From positions 1,848,333 through 1,912,332 of the forward strand of contig NZ_AP018207.1 of the NCBI RefSeq assembly GCF_002367995.1: 64,000 nucleotides of DNA, in the 5' to 3' direction. Positions within the stretch are counted from its first letter, which is position 1. Every line of letters starts with the position of its first letter. This DNA comes from Calothrix brevissima NIES-22 (GTDB taxonomy: Bacteria > Cyanobacteriota > Cyanobacteriia > Cyanobacteriales > Nostocaceae). Shown in pieces: positions 28,675-37,829 of the stretch. The notes below the pieces were generated by a model. That model made no database searches. It saw only the letters and a list, made by a program, of their open reading frames with translations, and was not told the DNA's origin. A program made the position numbers and the translations under genes.

Positions 28675-29797
28675 GGGTAAGTTCCTCCTTTTTCCCTAAG
28701 ATACCTTGTGGACGCCAAATCATGAGTACCATCAAAATTAACCCGATTACCATGATGCGAAATGCACCCAACCGCGCCTCATCCAGGGGAATAATTTTTG
28801 GTAAGAGTTCGCGGGTAATGGCATCATAGGCAAAGAAAATCACCGCACCCAAAATTGTGCCGATGTTATTCCCGGAACCGCCTAAAATTACCATGATCCA
28901 AGCGTCAAAAGTTAGCTGTGGCTGGAAATTATCAGGATAAACGGCACTGAGTTGCCAAGCAAAGAATGCACCAGCTATTCCCGCGATCGCACCGCCTAAC
29001 ATCAGTGATTGCAGTTTATACCAAAAGACGTTTTTACCTAAAGCTTTGGGAATTTCCTCATCTTCACGGATGGCTTTCAGGACTCTACCCCAAGGCGATC
29101 GCACTAACATTTCCAATCGCCAGAAAACAAAAGCTAAGATTAACAGCGCTACCACCATTAACCCCGCTTTGGGGATGTAGTTATACAGGGTGACGATACC
29201 AGAAATATAAACAATTACCGCCAACAGTCCCAACACAAGCCCCACACTCAACCGAGATGCGAATTCTTGTTTACTAGTTTTCTTCGTTAAATTCTCAGTA
29301 CTGCTAGATACCCTAGTATTATTTATCCATCGCCATAATGAAAAGACTGTAACGCCCAAAAGTCCTGTCAGCAAACCCATCAGCACAAATCTGAAAAATA
29401 AATTTGGCGTATTCGCGAAAGGTATAGGGTAACTTTGCACACCAAAAGCGCCGGAAATCCAGGTATTACCCACAGGTAAATCTTGGTTATTCACCACCAA
29501 GCGAATTAGTTCGCCTACGCCGATGGTGACAATCCCGAGGTAATCTTCTCGCAGGCGGAGAGTAGCGAAACCAATTACCAAACCTAACAAAGCGGCAACA
29601 ATAGAGCCGACAATTGCCGATAATAAGATGGGAACACCCTTTAAGGTCAACAATACCGTTGTGTAGGCTCCCAAGGTCATAAAAGCAATATGACCAAAGT
29701 TAATTAACCCCGTGAAACCCCATTGCAAGTTTAGTCCCAAACTGAACAGGGCAAAAGTGGCTGTAGAAATCGCTAAAAAGATTAAATATTCAAACAT
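28664..29797 (-). CDS. Branched-chain/neutral amino-acid ABC transporter permease (LivM type)
   Basis: The 377-residue membrane protein has eight to ten hydrophobic segments and the LivM signatures: LQWGFTGLINFGHIAFMTLGAY near the N-terminus, LREDYLGIVTIGVGELIRL, and later AIREDEEIPKALGKN and GGSGNNIGTILGA. It is longer than usual because of a charged loop near residue 165-180 (NNTRVSSSTENLTKKTSKQE). It forms the channel with a LivH partner encoded elsewhere. The start codon is three bases from an array of GTCATTA heptamers that fills the leader. Confidence 0.9.
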   Translation of the reverse strand: MFEYLIFLAISTATFALFSLGLNLQWGFTGLINFGHIAFMTLGAYTTVLLTLKGVPILLSAIVGSIVAALLGLVIGFATLRLREDYLGIVTIGVGELIRLVVNNQDLPVGNTWISGAFGVQSYPIPFANTPNLFFRFVLMGLLTGLLGVTVFSLWRWINNTRVSSSTENLTKKTSKQEFASRLSVGLVLGLLAVIVYISGIVTLYNYIPKAGLMVVALLILAFVFWRLEMLVRSPWGRVLKAIREDEEIPKALGKNVFWYKLQSLMLGGAIAGIAGAFFAWQLSAVYPDNFQPQLTFDAWIMVILGGSGNNIGTILGAVIFFAYDAITRELLPKIIPLDEARLGAFRIMVIGLILMVLMIWRPQGILGKKEELTLGK

Positions 29798-29799
29798 AT

Positions 29800-29841
29800 G
29801 TCATTAGTCATTAGTCATTAGTCATTAGTCATTAGTCAGTA
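29800..29841. repeat. Heptamer tandem repeat (GTCATTA)x5 plus variant
   Basis: Five exact GTCATTA units and one GTCAGTA lie immediately upstream of the LivM-type start codon, so they must be part of its leader. Confidence 0.95.
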
Positions 29842-29842
29842 G

Positions 29843-29862
29843 AGACGCGATTAATCGCGTCT
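29843..29862. repeat. Dispersed 20-bp perfect palindrome
   Basis: AGACGCGATTAATCGCGTCT is a perfect palindrome. Identical sequence at 51894-51913 and a one-base variant at 9469-9488. Confidence 0.9.
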
Positions 29863-29900
29863 GTACAATTGTCATTTGTTATTCTCCTTATCTTCCTTCC

Positions 29901-29945
29901 CTAGTCCCTAGCCCCTAGTTCCTAGCCCCTAGTCCCTACCCTAGC
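29901..29945. repeat. CCTAGTC/CCTAGCC heptamer array
   Basis: Imperfect tandem units of CCCTAGT/CCCTAGC occur here and near 16443. No coding potential. Confidence 0.85.
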
Positions 29946-30107
29946 CCCAGATTGTAAGGCATCGTGCCATCTTACGGTTAACGATCGCCTAATTTATGGG
30001 CATACTATTTTTGGATTAGCTTAGGGAGACAAGCTGAGGGTGAGACGCAGCGACACAGAGAACAACAAATGACGAATGACGAATGACGAATGACAAAGGT
30101 TAAATTT

Positions 30108-30317
30108 ATGAATTTATTACGAACGAGAATTCATCACTTAATCGATCAATTGGCGGATGAGGATTTACCAACCACTTGGGAAGTTGTGCACAATCTCTAT
30201 TGTGACTTTTGTATGCTCAAGGCTATAGAAGAAACCAAGCGATCGCAGCAACCGTGGGACATCTTAACTCAGGATGAGGCAATTCGACAGTTAATGTATT
30301 GGGGAAGTGAAACTTAG
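30108..30317 (+). CDS. Small protein, putative antitoxin partner (69 aa)
   Basis: I chose the ATG at 30108 (MNLLRTRIHHLIDQLADEDL) because AAGG lies nine bases upstream; the ATG at 30090 sits inside a repeat. The protein is small, helical and acidic, and ends MYWGSET. Its stop codon overlaps by one base the GTG start of the next gene, which looks like a toxin of the RelE/ParE fold. Antitoxin is inferred only from this coupling and size. The sequence does not match a DNA-binding antitoxin type I recognise. Confidence 0.65.
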   Translation: MNLLRTRIHHLIDQLADEDLPTTWEVVHNLYCDFCMLKAIEETKRSQQPWDILTQDEAIRQLMYWGSET

Positions 30318-30574
30318 TGATTGTAGAAGTGCGTTATACTAGGTCTTTTTTACACGACCTCAAGAGTTTAGAAACATCTGCTTACGAGCAGATGTATAAT
30401 TTTATATTTTATGAGTTTCCGCACCACTGGCAAATGCGTACTCTTCCCCAACTGCGGCAACTTGATAGTGATGGTATATTTCACCGCTTCACGGTTGATA
30501 ATTATTTAATTGGGATAGAAGTCAGAGGTGAAATTGTGAAATTTTTATGTGTCATACCTATGCCGGATGTCTAA
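30317..30574 (+). CDS. RelE/ParE-like toxin-fold protein (85 aa)
   Basis: The start is a GTG that overlaps the previous stop by one base. The protein begins MIVEVRYTRSFLHDLKSL, which matches the first strand and helix of RelE/ParE toxins. It continues with a central helix and a strand pair, IFHRFTVDNYLIGIEVRG then EIVKFLCVIP, in the expected order. Such toxins cleave mRNA at the ribosome or poison gyrase; which applies cannot be told. Typical catalytic basic residues are few, so it may be inactive or an atypical member. Confidence 0.75.
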   Translation: MIVEVRYTRSFLHDLKSLETSAYEQMYNFIFYEFPHHWQMRTLPQLRQLDSDGIFHRFTVDNYLIGIEVRGEIVKFLCVIPMPDV

Positions 30575-30682
30575 CGCTAAAGCTTAGATCAACACTTAAA
30601 ACTGTATAAGGCAAAGCAGGGATCGCTGTAACCTTACATTAAACTGGTTTTTGAAAAACACTTTAAAGTTGAGATTTCCCTT

Positions 30683-32269
30683 ATGGATGCTAAAGCACTT
30701 TGGCAACGATACCAAAATTGGTTATATTTCCACGAGGGATTAGGGCTGTATCTTGATGTGAGTCGGATGCGGTTTGATGATACCTTTGTAGATTCGTTGC
30801 AGCCGAAGTTTGAAAAGGCGTTTGCGGATATGGTAGCACTGGAAAAGGGTGCGATCGCGAATCCGGACGAAAATCGCATGGTTGGACATTACTGGCTGCG
30901 AAATCCCGATTTAGCACCAACTCCAGAACTTACCCAAGAAATTGCCCAAACCTTAGAACAAATCGAAGCCTTTGCCGAAAAAATCCAAACAGGTGCTATT
31001 CATCCTCCTAGAGCTAATCGCTTTACTGATATTATCTCCATTGGTATTGGTGGTTCTGCTTTAGGCCCCCAATTTGTTGCTGAAGCCCTGTCCCCCGATT
31101 TTCCACCGCTAAAAATTCACTTTATTGACAACACCGATCCCGCAGGAATAGATCGGATTCTCACCCAATTGCGCAACAGTCTCGCCAGCACCTTAGTTTT
31201 GGTAATTTCCAAATCTGGCGGCACACCCGAACCGCGCAATGGCATGATTGAAGTTAAAAAAGCCTACGCTGGGCAAAATTTAGAATTTGCTCAATATGCA
31301 GTCGCTATTACCAGCGTTGATAGCAACTTAGATAAAATCGCCAAAGCTGAAGGCTGGTTAGCGAGATTTCCCATGTATGACTGGGTGGGAGGACGCACCT
31401 CGGAAATGTCTACAGTTGGCTTAGTACCAGCCGCACTGCAAGGCATTGACATTCGCGCCATCCTAGAAGGTGCAAAAGAAATGGATGATGCTACCCGCGT
31501 AGCAGATATCAAAACCAACCCCGCCGCCCTACTCGCCTTGTCTTGGTACTATGCTGGCAATGGTAAGGGTGAAAAAGATATGGTTGTGCTTCCCTACAAG
31601 GACAGCCTGCTATTATTCAGCCGTTATCTACAACAGCTAGTAATGGAATCTTTGGGTAAAGAAAAAGACTTAGATGGTAATACCGTATATCAAGGTATCG
31701 CTGTTTATGGTAACAAAGGCTCAACAGATCAACACGCTTACGTACAGCAGTTACGTGAAGGTGTACCCAATTTCTTTGCTACCTTAATTGAAGTTTTAGA
31801 AGATCGTCAAAGTCCATCTCCAGAAATCGATCCGGGAGTAACAGCAGGCGATTATCTCTCTGGTTTTCTCCAAGGAACCAGACAAGCACTTTACGAAAAT
31901 CACCGCGATTCCATCACAGTTACTATTCCTCAAGTTAATCCGCGTACTGTTGGCGCTTTGATTGCTTTGTACGAGCGTGCTGTTGGGTTGTATGCTAGCT
32001 TAGTCAACATCAACGCTTACCACCAACCAGGGGTAGAAGCTGGTAAAAAAGCCGCAGCTGCTATTCTTGATTTACAAAAAAGCGTCATTGAAGTGTTGCA
32101 AACAGAAAAATCTCCCTTGACTTTAGCAGAAATTGCCGAGAAAGCAGGCGCAACCGAAAAAATTGAGGCAATTTACATAATTCTGCGTCACCTATACGCC
32201 AATCAGCGAGGTGTGGTGTTGCATGGTAATCTGGCACAACCCAGCAGTTTAAAAGTTTCTCTCGGCTAA
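30683..32269 (+). CDS. pgi: Glucose-6-phosphate isomerase
   Basis: The 528-residue enzyme has the PGI signatures [18 protein letters not shown] near residue 120, [29 protein letters not shown] with the active-site region, and [17 protein letters not shown] with the catalytic His. It interconverts glucose-6-phosphate and fructose-6-phosphate. The length is normal for the cyanobacterial form. It is not in an obvious operon; the preceding gene is a small toxin-like gene 108 bp away. Confidence 0.97.
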   Translation: MDAKALWQRYQNWLYFHEGLGLYLDVSRMRFDDTFVDSLQPKFEKAFADMVALEKGAIANPDENRMVGHYWLRNPDLAPTPELTQEIAQTLEQIEAFAEKIQTGAIHPPRANRFTDIISIGIGGSALGPQFVAEALSPDFPPLKIHFIDNTDPAGIDRILTQLRNSLASTLVLVISKSGGTPEPRNGMIEVKKAYAGQNLEFAQYAVAITSVDSNLDKIAKAEGWLARFPMYDWVGGRTSEMSTVGLVPAALQGIDIRAILEGAKEMDDATRVADIKTNPAALLALSWYYAGNGKGEKDMVVLPYKDSLLLFSRYLQQLVMESLGKEKDLDGNTVYQGIAVYGNKGSTDQHAYVQQLREGVPNFFATLIEVLEDRQSPSPEIDPGVTAGDYLSGFLQGTRQALYENHRDSITVTIPQVNPRTVGALIALYERAVGLYASLVNINAYHQPGVEAGKKAAAAILDLQKSVIEVLQTEKSPLTLAEIAEKAGATEKIEAIYIILRHLYANQRGVVLHGNLAQPSSLKVSLG

Positions 32270-32343
32270 TGGATACTCTGGTTGTTGCCAATGCAACAAT
32301 TTTGTATCCGTAAAGGATTTCCAATTAAAAATACCCAAATTGT

Positions 32344-32399
32344 AGGGGCACGGCACCATCAAAGGTAATTTTACTGCAAGTCTGTAATGCCGTGCCCCT
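32344..32399. repeat. Inverted repeat AGGGGCACGGCA
   Basis: A perfect 12-bp inverted repeat (AGGGGCACGGCA / TGCCGTGCCCCT) encloses 32 bases. Related GTAGGGGCACTGGCACTGCC sequences occur near 33242 and 46422. Confidence 0.8.
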
Positions 32400-32426
32400 G
32401 CTTGTTGTTGAAATTGATACAAATTT

Positions 32427-32464
32427 ACAGCTATTTTCAGGTAAATGAGGTACGCGCTTGGGGA
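32427..32464. repeat. Left arm of a 37-bp inverted repeat pair
   Basis: Sequence starting ACAGCTATTTTCAGGTAAAT and continuing through GAGGTACGCGCTTGGGG is found inverted, with small changes, at 33265-33301. The pair encloses the 75-residue gene at 32724. Confidence 0.85.
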
Positions 32465-32534
32465 CATAGCTGTGCCCATACGTGTCAACTTAAGCTAAAA
32501 GCTATATACGGCGCGTGTTATACAAAAACCCTCG

Positions 32535-32628
32535 CGCCCTCATCCCCTAACCCCTTCTCCCTTAGGGAGAAGGGGAATTGAATCTCTTGCTCCCCTCTCC
32601 TGAGGGAGAGGGGCTGGGGGTGAGGGCG
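32535..32628. repeat. Large GC-rich cruciform repeat
   Basis: CGCCCTCA with complement TGAGGGCG bounds two nested hairpins (CCCCTTCTCCC/GGGAGAAGGGG and CCCCTCTCC/GGAGAGGGG). This is a common cyanobacterial intergenic repeat and has no coding capacity. Confidence 0.88.
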
Positions 32629-32723
32629 AAACCTTGCAACCAAGCAGGTTTCAGGTTAAGTTGACACCAATGGGCAGTGCCATGCCCATTATCCCCCTGC
32701 TCCCTGCCCCCTGCTATCCCGAT

Positions 32724-32951
32724 CTACCTCCGAGAACTGCCTTTTTCAGTTTCTTCTAAAGCCCTTTCTGTACGCGAATAAGGGTTAGTTTTTGGCTCCC
32801 AATCGGGAAATAAGCCAATTATAAATTCGTTGATTTTTGTCCGAGCTTGGAAGCTGGCAGTACTTAAAGGTTTGGGGAGGAAGCTATCGCCAAAACCTAT
32901 AAATATCAAGGACAACAAAATAAACCATGTATTAGCTTTTTTGCGACTCAT
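32724..32951 (-). CDS. Small conserved cyanobacterial membrane-anchored protein (75 aa)
   Basis: The protein has one N-terminal hydrophobic segment (WFILLSLIFIGFGDSFL) and then PLSTASFQARTKINEFIIGLFPDW and KTNPYSRTERALEETEKG. I recognise this pattern as a short protein found across filamentous cyanobacteria, with unknown function. It is probably anchored in the membrane with the C-terminus exposed. It lies between two arms of a dispersed inverted repeat and stands alone. Confidence 0.72.
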   Translation of the reverse strand: MSRKKANTWFILLSLIFIGFGDSFLPKPLSTASFQARTKINEFIIGLFPDWEPKTNPYSRTERALEETEKGSSRR

Positions 32952-33099
32952 TTTTTATAAATTAAGTAGTAATATTTGATTCATAGTTTAATCGATATTT
33001 TTCGCAAATAGCTATATCTTCATACTATTTGAGGTAGCTTAAAGATAGCATCATGAATTTTTTGCAAAGTGAAAGTAATACCATTTCACAAAAATATGT

Positions 33100-33191
33100 A
33101 GGACTTACGCAGCAACTACAGAATGTAAGTAAAATTCATGAATTGCCCCTACGGTAAATCAAAGTTATAACGTCATTTTTGCGTAAGTACT
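33100..33191. repeat. MITE-like element, family D, copy 1
   Basis: AGGACTTACGCA and TGCGTAAGTACT (11 of 12 paired) bound 92 bp. The same ends, 11 bases perfect, bound the element at 46303-46523. Confidence 0.78.
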
Positions 33192-33264
33192 GAGATGACA
33201 CAGCGAATTGCAAATTGGTGAGGTACAGATAATCGTTAATTGTAGGGGCACTGGCACTGCCATG

Positions 33265-33301
33265 CCCCAAAGCGCGTACCTCATTTACCTAAAATTGCTG
33301 T
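33265..33301. repeat. Right arm of a 37-bp inverted repeat pair
   Basis: Complement of 32427-32464 with small differences. Confidence 0.85.
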
Positions 33302-33624
33302 ATTAATGTATATTGACTTGAGGAATAAAACCCCAAATATTCAAGTGTTATATTATAATTTTTGACTTTAAAAATAGTCAGCCTAAACCGAATTTATTTT
33401 TTATTGCCAAAGTGAGAGAAGCGGTTAATTTACCAAGTAAAATAATTTTTACTGGGTTCTTCTCAAGCTGAATTAGATTGCAAAGAGCATAAATTCTTTT
33501 GATTAAGCTTATACAAATTTTATGTGAGGCTGCACATTAACGCCCTCACCCTAGAAGGGTGGGGCTATAATTACAAAGCCTGCCTTTGCAGGCTAATTAT
33601 ATGCATCTTCATAGGAAATTGGTA

Positions 33625-36600
33625 TTAAATAGCGCCTAATGCTTTGAGGTTCATTTTTTGCCCTTCAGAAATGCCTGTCACCCCGGTAATATTCACGCCT
33701 TCATAGGGAAGATATCTGCTTAAAGTTTGCACAGTTTCACCGATTTGCAGATCGTAAATTTGAATCGGTTGTTCTAAAAATGCGATCGCCAGTAAGTCCT
33801 TGACTGGATGCCAATGCACCGACAATCCGTGATTTTCGCCCTGGATAATCTGTTCGCAGTCGCCTGTGCTAACATTCCAGATTCTCACTGTTTTATCAGT
33901 ACAGGTACTTACAATTTTGTTGCCATCGGCACTCCAGTCCACTGAATAAATCCGCCCATTTATATGCCCCAGGAAGGTTTTTAAACAATCTCCAGAAGCC
34001 ACATCCCAAAGTTGAACTACACCGTCGTAGTCTCCACTGATCAAGGTTTTGCCGTCTGGACTAAAAGCAACGCTACCGACGAAACGACCCACAGAAATGA
34101 CGCGAGAACAAACACCACGGCTTAAATCCCAAAACCGAATAGTTCCATCTAAACCTCCACTAGCAACCAAATCGCCTAGAGAAAACCCAGCAATGGAATT
34201 TACCAGACCACTGTGTCCTGACAGAGTTAATAAACATTGCCCAGAATGAGTATCCCAAAGTTTCACCGTTCCATCACTGGCGCAGCTAATCAGACAATTT
34301 TCATCCCGACCCCAGGTGACTCCCCTTACCCAACCCTGATGTCCCTGCAACACCTGTAAACATTCCCCCGTCTGCACATCCCAAATGCGAACAGTGGTAT
34401 CTGCACTGCCACTTGCCATCCAGCGTTCATCTGGACTCCAGGCAATAAATATCACTTCGTTGCTATGTCCGTAAAAGACTTTTAGACGTTCCCCTGTTTG
34501 ACCATCCCAGAGTTGCACAGTATGGTTAGTGCTAGCGGTCAATAGACGATTGCCATCCTGACTCCACCGGACACACCAGGAGGAATTACTGTAGCCGCGC
34601 AAGGTTTTGACACATTGCCCTGTTTGTGTATTCCACAATTTAATCACCTGATCGAAAGATGAACTGATTAGGGTTCTGCTATCAGGACTCCAAGACACTG
34701 ACCAAATCCAGTTTTCATGTCCCTGCAACACTTTTAGACATTGCAGAGAGCAATCCCACAGGTTGACAACATAAGCATTCATATTGGCACCTGCTAGCCT
34801 CTCACCATCTAGACTCCAGGTTAGGTGATTAAAAGGCTCTTCGGTGTTAATGGCTTGCAAACATTCCCCTGTTTGCCAATCCCAAAGTTTGACGGTTTGA
34901 TTATACCCACTACTGGCGAGAATTCTGCCATTGGGATGCATTGCTACAGACAAAATCCAATTGTTATTGTCGGAAATGACGCGAATGCAATCGCCAGTCA
35001 CCACATCCCAAAATTTAATTGTGCCATCTGTATAGCCTGCTGCCAGCACTGCCCTATCTGGTAACCATGCCAAACTCGGAATCCAGCTACTGCGATCGCC
35101 AGATTTGTTGGTTCCCAACTCAGTCAAACGCTCTCCCGTTGTAGCATTCCAAACCACAAGTAAGGACTGTTGCCCGCCACAGGCTACATATTTACCGTCG
35201 GGACTCCAGGCTAATGCCAAAATGGAACTGTTATAGCCATGTAAGTCCCGCAGTTTTTGACCTGTGCGGGCATCCCAAAGGCTGACTACGCCATCGACAC
35301 CGCTAGCTAACATTGTGCCATCAGGATGCCAATCAGCGCCCATAACCCAGCCTTGATGTACCTGGATCGACATTAATGGCTGCATCCCTGACAACTGCCA
35401 AATATGCAGTTCTCCTTTGGTATCGCCGACAGCAAATTGCTGCCCATCAGGACTAAATTTTCCCGACATTCCACTCGTGAAGACTTGAGTAAAGGTAGAT
35501 TCAGCAAAATGAGCAAATTGAAAATTGACATCTTTTAAGGTCACACCCCGGAAATCTGCGTGGCGAATCTTCAGATGGGAAAAGTCATAGCCAGTGAGGT
35601 CAATTTTTAGGCGCAGACACAGGTTAATAAAGTTCCCTACTCCATAACCAAAGGTTGATTCTGGATCGTTACGTAATGCCAGCAAAACCGATTTTAAATG
35701 CTGCTCTAACTGTGCCAAATTATGCTGAAATGCCGTTTTTAATTTTTCAATTAGTAAATTGATAATTAAGCGAATTTGACTTTCGCGGATATAGTCTAAA
35801 ACTGTTGTTTTCAGAATTGTATAATGGTTAAAAAATGATGTTTTAACTATTAATAATTCACTGGCAAGCTGGCGAATTAAACAATCGGTGACATATTCCA
35901 TAATCACCGGCTGTTGGGTATATTCACCCGATCGCCTTTCGATGAAACTGCGCCAAGTGAGGGATTCTAGGGACTCTAACAAACTAGCGCGAGAAACCGC
36001 AGGGACAATATCGGCTTGTAGTTCGGCAATTGTAGTCCATTCGCGATTAATTGCCAACCAATACATAATTGTCTGTTCTAGAGATGATAACCGCTCAAAT
36101 TGCTGCTCTAACAAGCGACGGATACCGTTAAATACGAGGGTTTCTGTCTGTAAAAAGGCGGTAATTTCTCCAGCAAACAAACTCTGAATCGAAGCAGCAA
36201 TCATTTTTACTGCTAGGGGATTGCAACTATAAAATTCACACAGTTGGCGTTTTTGGGCTTCGGTTCCCACAAGTTGCTTAGAGTCAATTAATTTTAGGGA
36301 ACTTTCCCAGGAACCTTTGAGAGAAAGCGATCGCACTGGGCCGTGCAAATCTTCCAAAATGGCAATTTCCGCAGATTTTTCGCGACTGGTGAGTAAAATA
36401 CAACTTTGATGACTCGATTCTCCTAGCGATCGCAACAAATCGCTATAGTTGTTGAATTCTGGCTGATAGTAGCCAGCGCGATCGCCTGGTTGTAAGATTG
36501 TCTCTTGATTATCCAAAATTACCAAACAGCGATGAGTTCGCAGCCAGTGCAGCAACCGTTCTGACTTTCCTTGACTGTCTTGCTGTTGGGAAAGGAAAGC

Positions 36601-37140
36601 AACTAGTTCAGCTAACAAAGTTTCTAAGGGTGGGGCGTTACGGAGACTGCGCCAAATTACAAATTCAAAATCTGTTTGTACCAATTGAGAAATTTTAGCA
36701 GCTAAAGCACTTTTACCCATCCCCCCCATTCCCACCAGAGCTATGAGGCGACAGCGTTCTGCAATTATCCACTGACTCAGGTTTTCTATTTCCTCTTCAC
36801 GAGCGCAGAAGTGAGAAACATCAATCGCCTCACCCCAATCTACACAACGGGGAATTTGCGGTTGGCTATCTGTGATTGGGGGAGTAAATTGAGACAGAAT
36901 ACCGCGCAGATTTGTTTTGTTAACTTTGCGACCAAGTATATCACTGAGAAGCTTCCAGAACTTAGGGCCGATATCTCGCTGTAAGTAGTTAATAGAATAC
37001 CCAGAGCGATCGGCAATTTCCTCATAGGTCAAGTTATTAAAAGCACCGAACAACAGGGCAATTTCCACCTCAGTCAGGGTTCTAGCGAGCTTTTGATTGA
37101 CAGCAGAGTTAGCGATCGCCTGTGCCTGTGCAAACTCCAT
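33625..37140 (-). CDS. STAND NTPase: HTH (vMAP-type) - NB-ARC - WD40 x14
   Basis: The 1171-residue protein starts MEFAQAQAIANSAVNQ. Residues ~1-85 look like the helix-turn-helix domain seen at the start of many cyanobacterial STAND proteins (LTYEEIADRSGYSINYLQRD). The NB-ARC ATPase follows with Walker A VGMGGMGKS near 138 and Walker B CLVILDN near 215. A short pentapeptide-like stretch near 520-550 (GYDFSHLKIRHADFRG) precedes 14 WD40 repeats counted by eye, enough for two seven-bladed propellers. Such proteins switch by nucleotide-driven oligomerisation when the repeats sense a ligand, and many act in phage defence or programmed death. The effector is not fused here; two small genes upstream are candidate partners. 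Confidence 0.93.
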   Translation of the reverse strand: MEFAQAQAIANSAVNQKLARTLTEVEIALLFGAFNNLTYEEIADRSGYSINYLQRDIGPKFWKLLSDILGRKVNKTNLRGILSQFTPPITDSQPQIPRCVDWGEAIDVSHFCAREEEIENLSQWIIAERCRLIALVGMGGMGKSALAAKISQLVQTDFEFVIWRSLRNAPPLETLLAELVAFLSQQQDSQGKSERLLHWLRTHRCLVILDNQETILQPGDRAGYYQPEFNNYSDLLRSLGESSHQSCILLTSREKSAEIAILEDLHGPVRSLSLKGSWESSLKLIDSKQLVGTEAQKRQLCEFYSCNPLAVKMIAASIQSLFAGEITAFLQTETLVFNGIRRLLEQQFERLSSLEQTIMYWLAINREWTTIAELQADIVPAVSRASLLESLESLTWRSFIERRSGEYTQQPVIMEYVTDCLIRQLASELLIVKTSFFNHYTILKTTVLDYIRESQIRLIINLLIEKLKTAFQHNLAQLEQHLKSVLLALRNDPESTFGYGVGNFINLCLRLKIDLTGYDFSHLKIRHADFRGVTLKDVNFQFAHFAESTFTQVFTSGMSGKFSPDGQQFAVGDTKGELHIWQLSGMQPLMSIQVHQGWVMGADWHPDGTMLASGVDGVVSLWDARTGQKLRDLHGYNSSILALAWSPDGKYVACGGQQSLLVVWNATTGERLTELGTNKSGDRSSWIPSLAWLPDRAVLAAGYTDGTIKFWDVVTGDCIRVISDNNNWILSVAMHPNGRILASSGYNQTVKLWDWQTGECLQAINTEEPFNHLTWSLDGERLAGANMNAYVVNLWDCSLQCLKVLQGHENWIWSVSWSPDSRTLISSSFDQVIKLWNTQTGQCVKTLRGYSNSSWCVRWSQDGNRLLTASTNHTVQLWDGQTGERLKVFYGHSNEVIFIAWSPDERWMASGSADTTVRIWDVQTGECLQVLQGHQGWVRGVTWGRDENCLISCASDGTVKLWDTHSGQCLLTLSGHSGLVNSIAGFSLGDLVASGGLDGTIRFWDLSRGVCSRVISVGRFVGSVAFSPDGKTLISGDYDGVVQLWDVASGDCLKTFLGHINGRIYSVDWSADGNKIVSTCTDKTVRIWNVSTGDCEQIIQGENHGLSVHWHPVKDLLAIAFLEQPIQIYDLQIGETVQTLSRYLPYEGVNITGVTGISEGQKMNLKALGAI

Positions 37141-37472
37141 ACGCTTTTAAGTAAATATAATTAAGTCTTAATATTTATCAAACCATACTTTACATACTTT
37201 AACTCCATACTTTTCTGTAAAGAGAAGGTTTTAGTTGAAATTTGTCGATATTGAAAGCTTATATCTCAAACGCCACTTGCCTTAAGCCGAGAAATCCGTT
37301 CACGGCAGTGGCTCCCCAATTTACACCTAAATTAATAAAAGCTTTGAAAAATGAGGGGTTAAGATTTTTATTTGGCGAGAGTGATTAAAGAGGGTTATGC
37401 TCTCCCTGAATATTGAAGCCAATGACCAATATGTAGGATGGGTTAACGAAGCGTGTAGCGTATCCTACAAGA
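37141..37472. other. STAND gene leader, partly duplicated at 37580-37711
   Basis: About 120 bp upstream of the STAND start is closely repeated around 37580-37711, including three CATACTT direct repeats and the first codons of the gene. The rest of the gap shows no gene. Confidence 0.75.
37184..37212. promoter_or_regulatory. Three CATACTT direct repeats upstream of the STAND gene
   Basis: CATACTT occurs at 37184, 37193 and 37206, so centres are 9 and 13 bases apart, 44-72 bases upstream of the start codon. The same spacing is kept in the duplicate at 37621, 37630 and 37643. This is either an operator or a relic of coding DNA, because in the duplicate it is part of an open frame. Confidence 0.45.
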
Positions 37473-37694
37473 TTACCGGATTAAATTGGTTGTGCGATCG
37501 CTGTTTGGGTAGCGTAGGAGTCGAGCGATTTTGTTATTGAAAGCATGATTGGCGATCGCTAGTGCCTGTTCAAACTCCATAGATTTTCTAGCTTCAGCAA
37601 AGTATTTATTTTCATCAAACCATACTTTACATACTTCATCTCCATACTTTTCTGCAAAGACGACACGCCGGAGTTTTGGTATTGTTTTAAACAA
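37473..37694 (-). pseudogene. Duplicated 5' fragment of the STAND gene
   Basis: The 73-codon frame contains MEFEQALAIANHAFNNKIARLL, closely matching the first 22 residues of the STAND protein, then diverges and stops. Upstream it contains EKYGDEVCKVWFDENKYF, whose DNA matches the STAND leader. It is best read as a decayed partial duplication. It could instead be a small expressed gene, but it has no domain of its own. Confidence 0.65.
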
Positions 37695-37829
37695 TTCAAA
37701 GCATTGAAAGCTTAATCATAAACCCTACTTTTAGGATTAGTGTTTCTTAATCCAGATGTTTACAGTTGTGGGTTTGTGGTGAAGCTGTACATATTTATTC
37801 AAAAACAACATAATTCAGGAGCCAAAAAT

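Larger units (their letters stand above)
29798..30107. other. Repeat-filled gap between the LivM-type gene and the small pair
   Basis: This gap consists largely of repeats: GTCATTA heptamers, a 20-bp palindrome, CTAGTCC-type heptamers and (ATGACGA) units at about 30067-30090. No gene lies here. Confidence 0.7.
32952..33624. other. 670-bp repeat-bearing gap before the STAND gene
   Basis: The gap contains a MITE-like element (33100-33191), the right arm of the 37-bp inverted repeat (33265-33301), and two small hairpins near 33549-33592 (CACCCTAGAAGGGTG and AGCCTGC/GCAGGCT). The last could serve as the downstream end of the STAND transcript on the minus strand, but it lacks a T-run. No gene was found. 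Confidence 0.65.

Noticed and set aside
34049-36698. Plus-strand open frames within the STAND gene
   Set aside because: They have no start context or domain and lie opposite well-supported NB-ARC and WD40 coding sequence.
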